Assembly (NCBI GenBank): GCA_035405645.1
Contig: DAONJL010000034.1
Span: forward strand, 1 to 25,674
Source of the DNA: DAONJL01 sp035405645 [NCBI: bacterium]
Lineage (GTDB): Bacteria; JAGOBX01; DAONJL01
Length of the DNA: 25,674 nucleotides
Reading direction: 5' to 3'
Numbering within the stretch: the stretch's first letter is position 1; the number at the start of each line of letters is the position of its first letter. Positions 24,997-25,674 of this stretch are shown in pieces. The translations under genes were made by a program, and so were the position numbers. The notes beneath the pieces were generated by a model. The model searched no databases and was not told where the DNA came from. It worked only from the letters and a program-made list of their open reading frames with translations.

Positions 24997-25674
24997 TTAT
25001 TTTATTATTCCTAATTTACCAAACTTTTCTATTATTTCACCATTCTTTAATTGAACTCTTGCTTTGTATACATACAAACCAGAACCAATATATTCACCAC
25101 CATTATTCAAACCTGTCCACGGCACTTCATTTGAATTATTACTTAGTGTTGCTTTTAATCGACCATTTAAATCATATATATTTACTGTAAATAATTCTAC
25201 ATCAAATGCATTATAATCTATCTTAAATATCGTTCCTTCATTTTCCTGACTTGTATATGGATTGCCTGGTTTTAATGGATTTCTCGTCATATATACTGTC
25301 TTTGTATTTGTTATTGACATTGATGAACCTGCAAATATTCCAACTATACTAAAATGATTTGTGTACCAGATTACTACTTTATTTACTGTATCAACCATAC
25401 AATTCTGTTCTACCCATCTTATTCCATCCCAATAATATGCTCTTAAATCATTCTCATTCAAATCCGGTACTCCATCTGCATTTGTATCAAGGTCTAAATC
25501 TGTATATGGTATTTTTACTGTTACTGTCTTATTAAATATTGTTCCATGTGGTAAAAATTCTCTTGCTATTCCTGTGCTTATTATCTCTGTTGTCTGAGTA
25601 CTTTCTCTTTCTGGAACGAATATATCTTCTTCTGGCACTGGTTTCACTGTTATTTCCTTGCCTACATCTAATGC
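24997..25674 (-). CDS. 3' part of a secreted surface protein with FlgD-type Ig-like C-terminus (partial)
   Basis: The frame is open to the window edge, so the 5' part is missing; a GTG at 25647 lies inside the continuous frame and is not a likely start. The visible 225 residues hold two parts. The first is a segment with TVKIPYTDLDLDTNADGVPD, LRAYYWDG, RWVEQNCMVDTVNKVVIWYT and NHFSIVGIFAG, a pattern common in large secreted proteins of candidate phyla. The second (about the last 100 residues) has RNPLKPGNPYT, VNIYDLNGRL, WTGLNNGGEYIGSGLYVYKA and ends KFGKLGIIK, which is the FlgD Ig-like or type-9-like C-terminal domain. Such tails are used for surface sorting in Bacteroidota; here that role is only inferred. 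Confidence 0.75.
   Translation of the reverse strand, partial: ALDVGKEITVKPVPEEDIFVPERESTQTTEIISTGIAREFLPHGTIFNKTVTVKIPYTDLDLDTNADGVPDLNENDLRAYYWDGIRWVEQNCMVDTVNKVVIWYTNHFSIVGIFAGSSMSITNTKTVYMTRNPLKPGNPYTSQENEGTIFKIDYNAFDVELFTVNIYDLNGRLKATLSNNSNEVPWTGLNNGGEYIGSGLYVYKARVQLKNGEIIEKFGKLGIIK

Noticed and set aside
25645-25647. GTG as the start of the surface-protein gene
   Set aside because: The frame continues upstream to the window edge (ALDVGKEITVKP) and no ribosome site precedes the GTG, so the gene is truncated by the window.

Overview
The window is a very A+T-rich stretch of bacterial chromosome with nearly every gene on the minus strand. The organism looks like a strict anaerobe with a Gram-negative type envelope. 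It has a multi-subunit NAD-linked [FeFe]-hydrogenase, a TonB-dependent outer-membrane receptor, a UPF0164/PorV-like outer-membrane protein and a secreted protein with a FlgD-type Ig-like tail. This mix is common in uncultured candidate phyla (Omnitrophota, Firestonebacteria, Goldbacteria and similar), but the phylum cannot be fixed from sequence reading. The code is standard: UGA is a true stop in two ATGA start/stop overlaps (15991-15994 and 17745-17748).

Layout from left to right. (1) 130-459, plus strand: an HU-type DNA-binding protein with its own TTGACA promoter and a hairpin terminator that also faces the minus-strand unit. (2) 533-3755, minus: a response regulator with its own TTGACA promoter, then glutamate racemase, a YggT-like membrane protein and an exported TPR protein. 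(3) 3855-10204, minus: an electron-bifurcating-type hydrogenase operon in the order sensor kinase, small [2Fe-2S] protein, NuoF-like HydB, catalytic HydA and NuoE-like HydC. (4) 10459-21857, minus: a tetrapyrrole uptake and chelatase locus in the order TonB receptor, BtuF-like binding protein, BtuC-like permease, BtuD-like ATPase, double Gate-domain membrane protein, CobN-like large chelatase subunit and fused ChlI/ChlD-type AAA-VWA subunit. (5) 22100-24020: nested mobile-element debris plus one intact Y1 (REP-associated type) transposase element with perfect inverted ends. (6) 24024-25674, minus: the PorV-like protein and the 3' part of a large surface protein that runs off the window.

How the genes work together. 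HydABC plus the small ferredoxin would couple H2 to NAD(H) and ferredoxin. The Cache-HAMP kinase at the head of the operon and the lone receiver protein just beyond it suggest that a signal is tied to hydrogen metabolism. In the second locus the receptor and ABC transporter would bring in a corrinoid, heme or another tetrapyrrole, and the CobN/ChlID pair would insert or possibly remove its metal. No cobalamin riboswitch is visible in the roughly 190-nt leader of that operon. The receptor gene carries one in-frame stop in an otherwise intact frame.

The points most worth a second look are: the unusual H-cluster motifs of HydA (a ligand Cys replaced by Ser, with a new Cys in the second motif); the uptake/chelatase locus whose direction of reaction is open; the single nonsense codon in its receptor; and the transposase element that sits 3 bp from a stop codon and has created a small promoter-driven chimeric reading frame.
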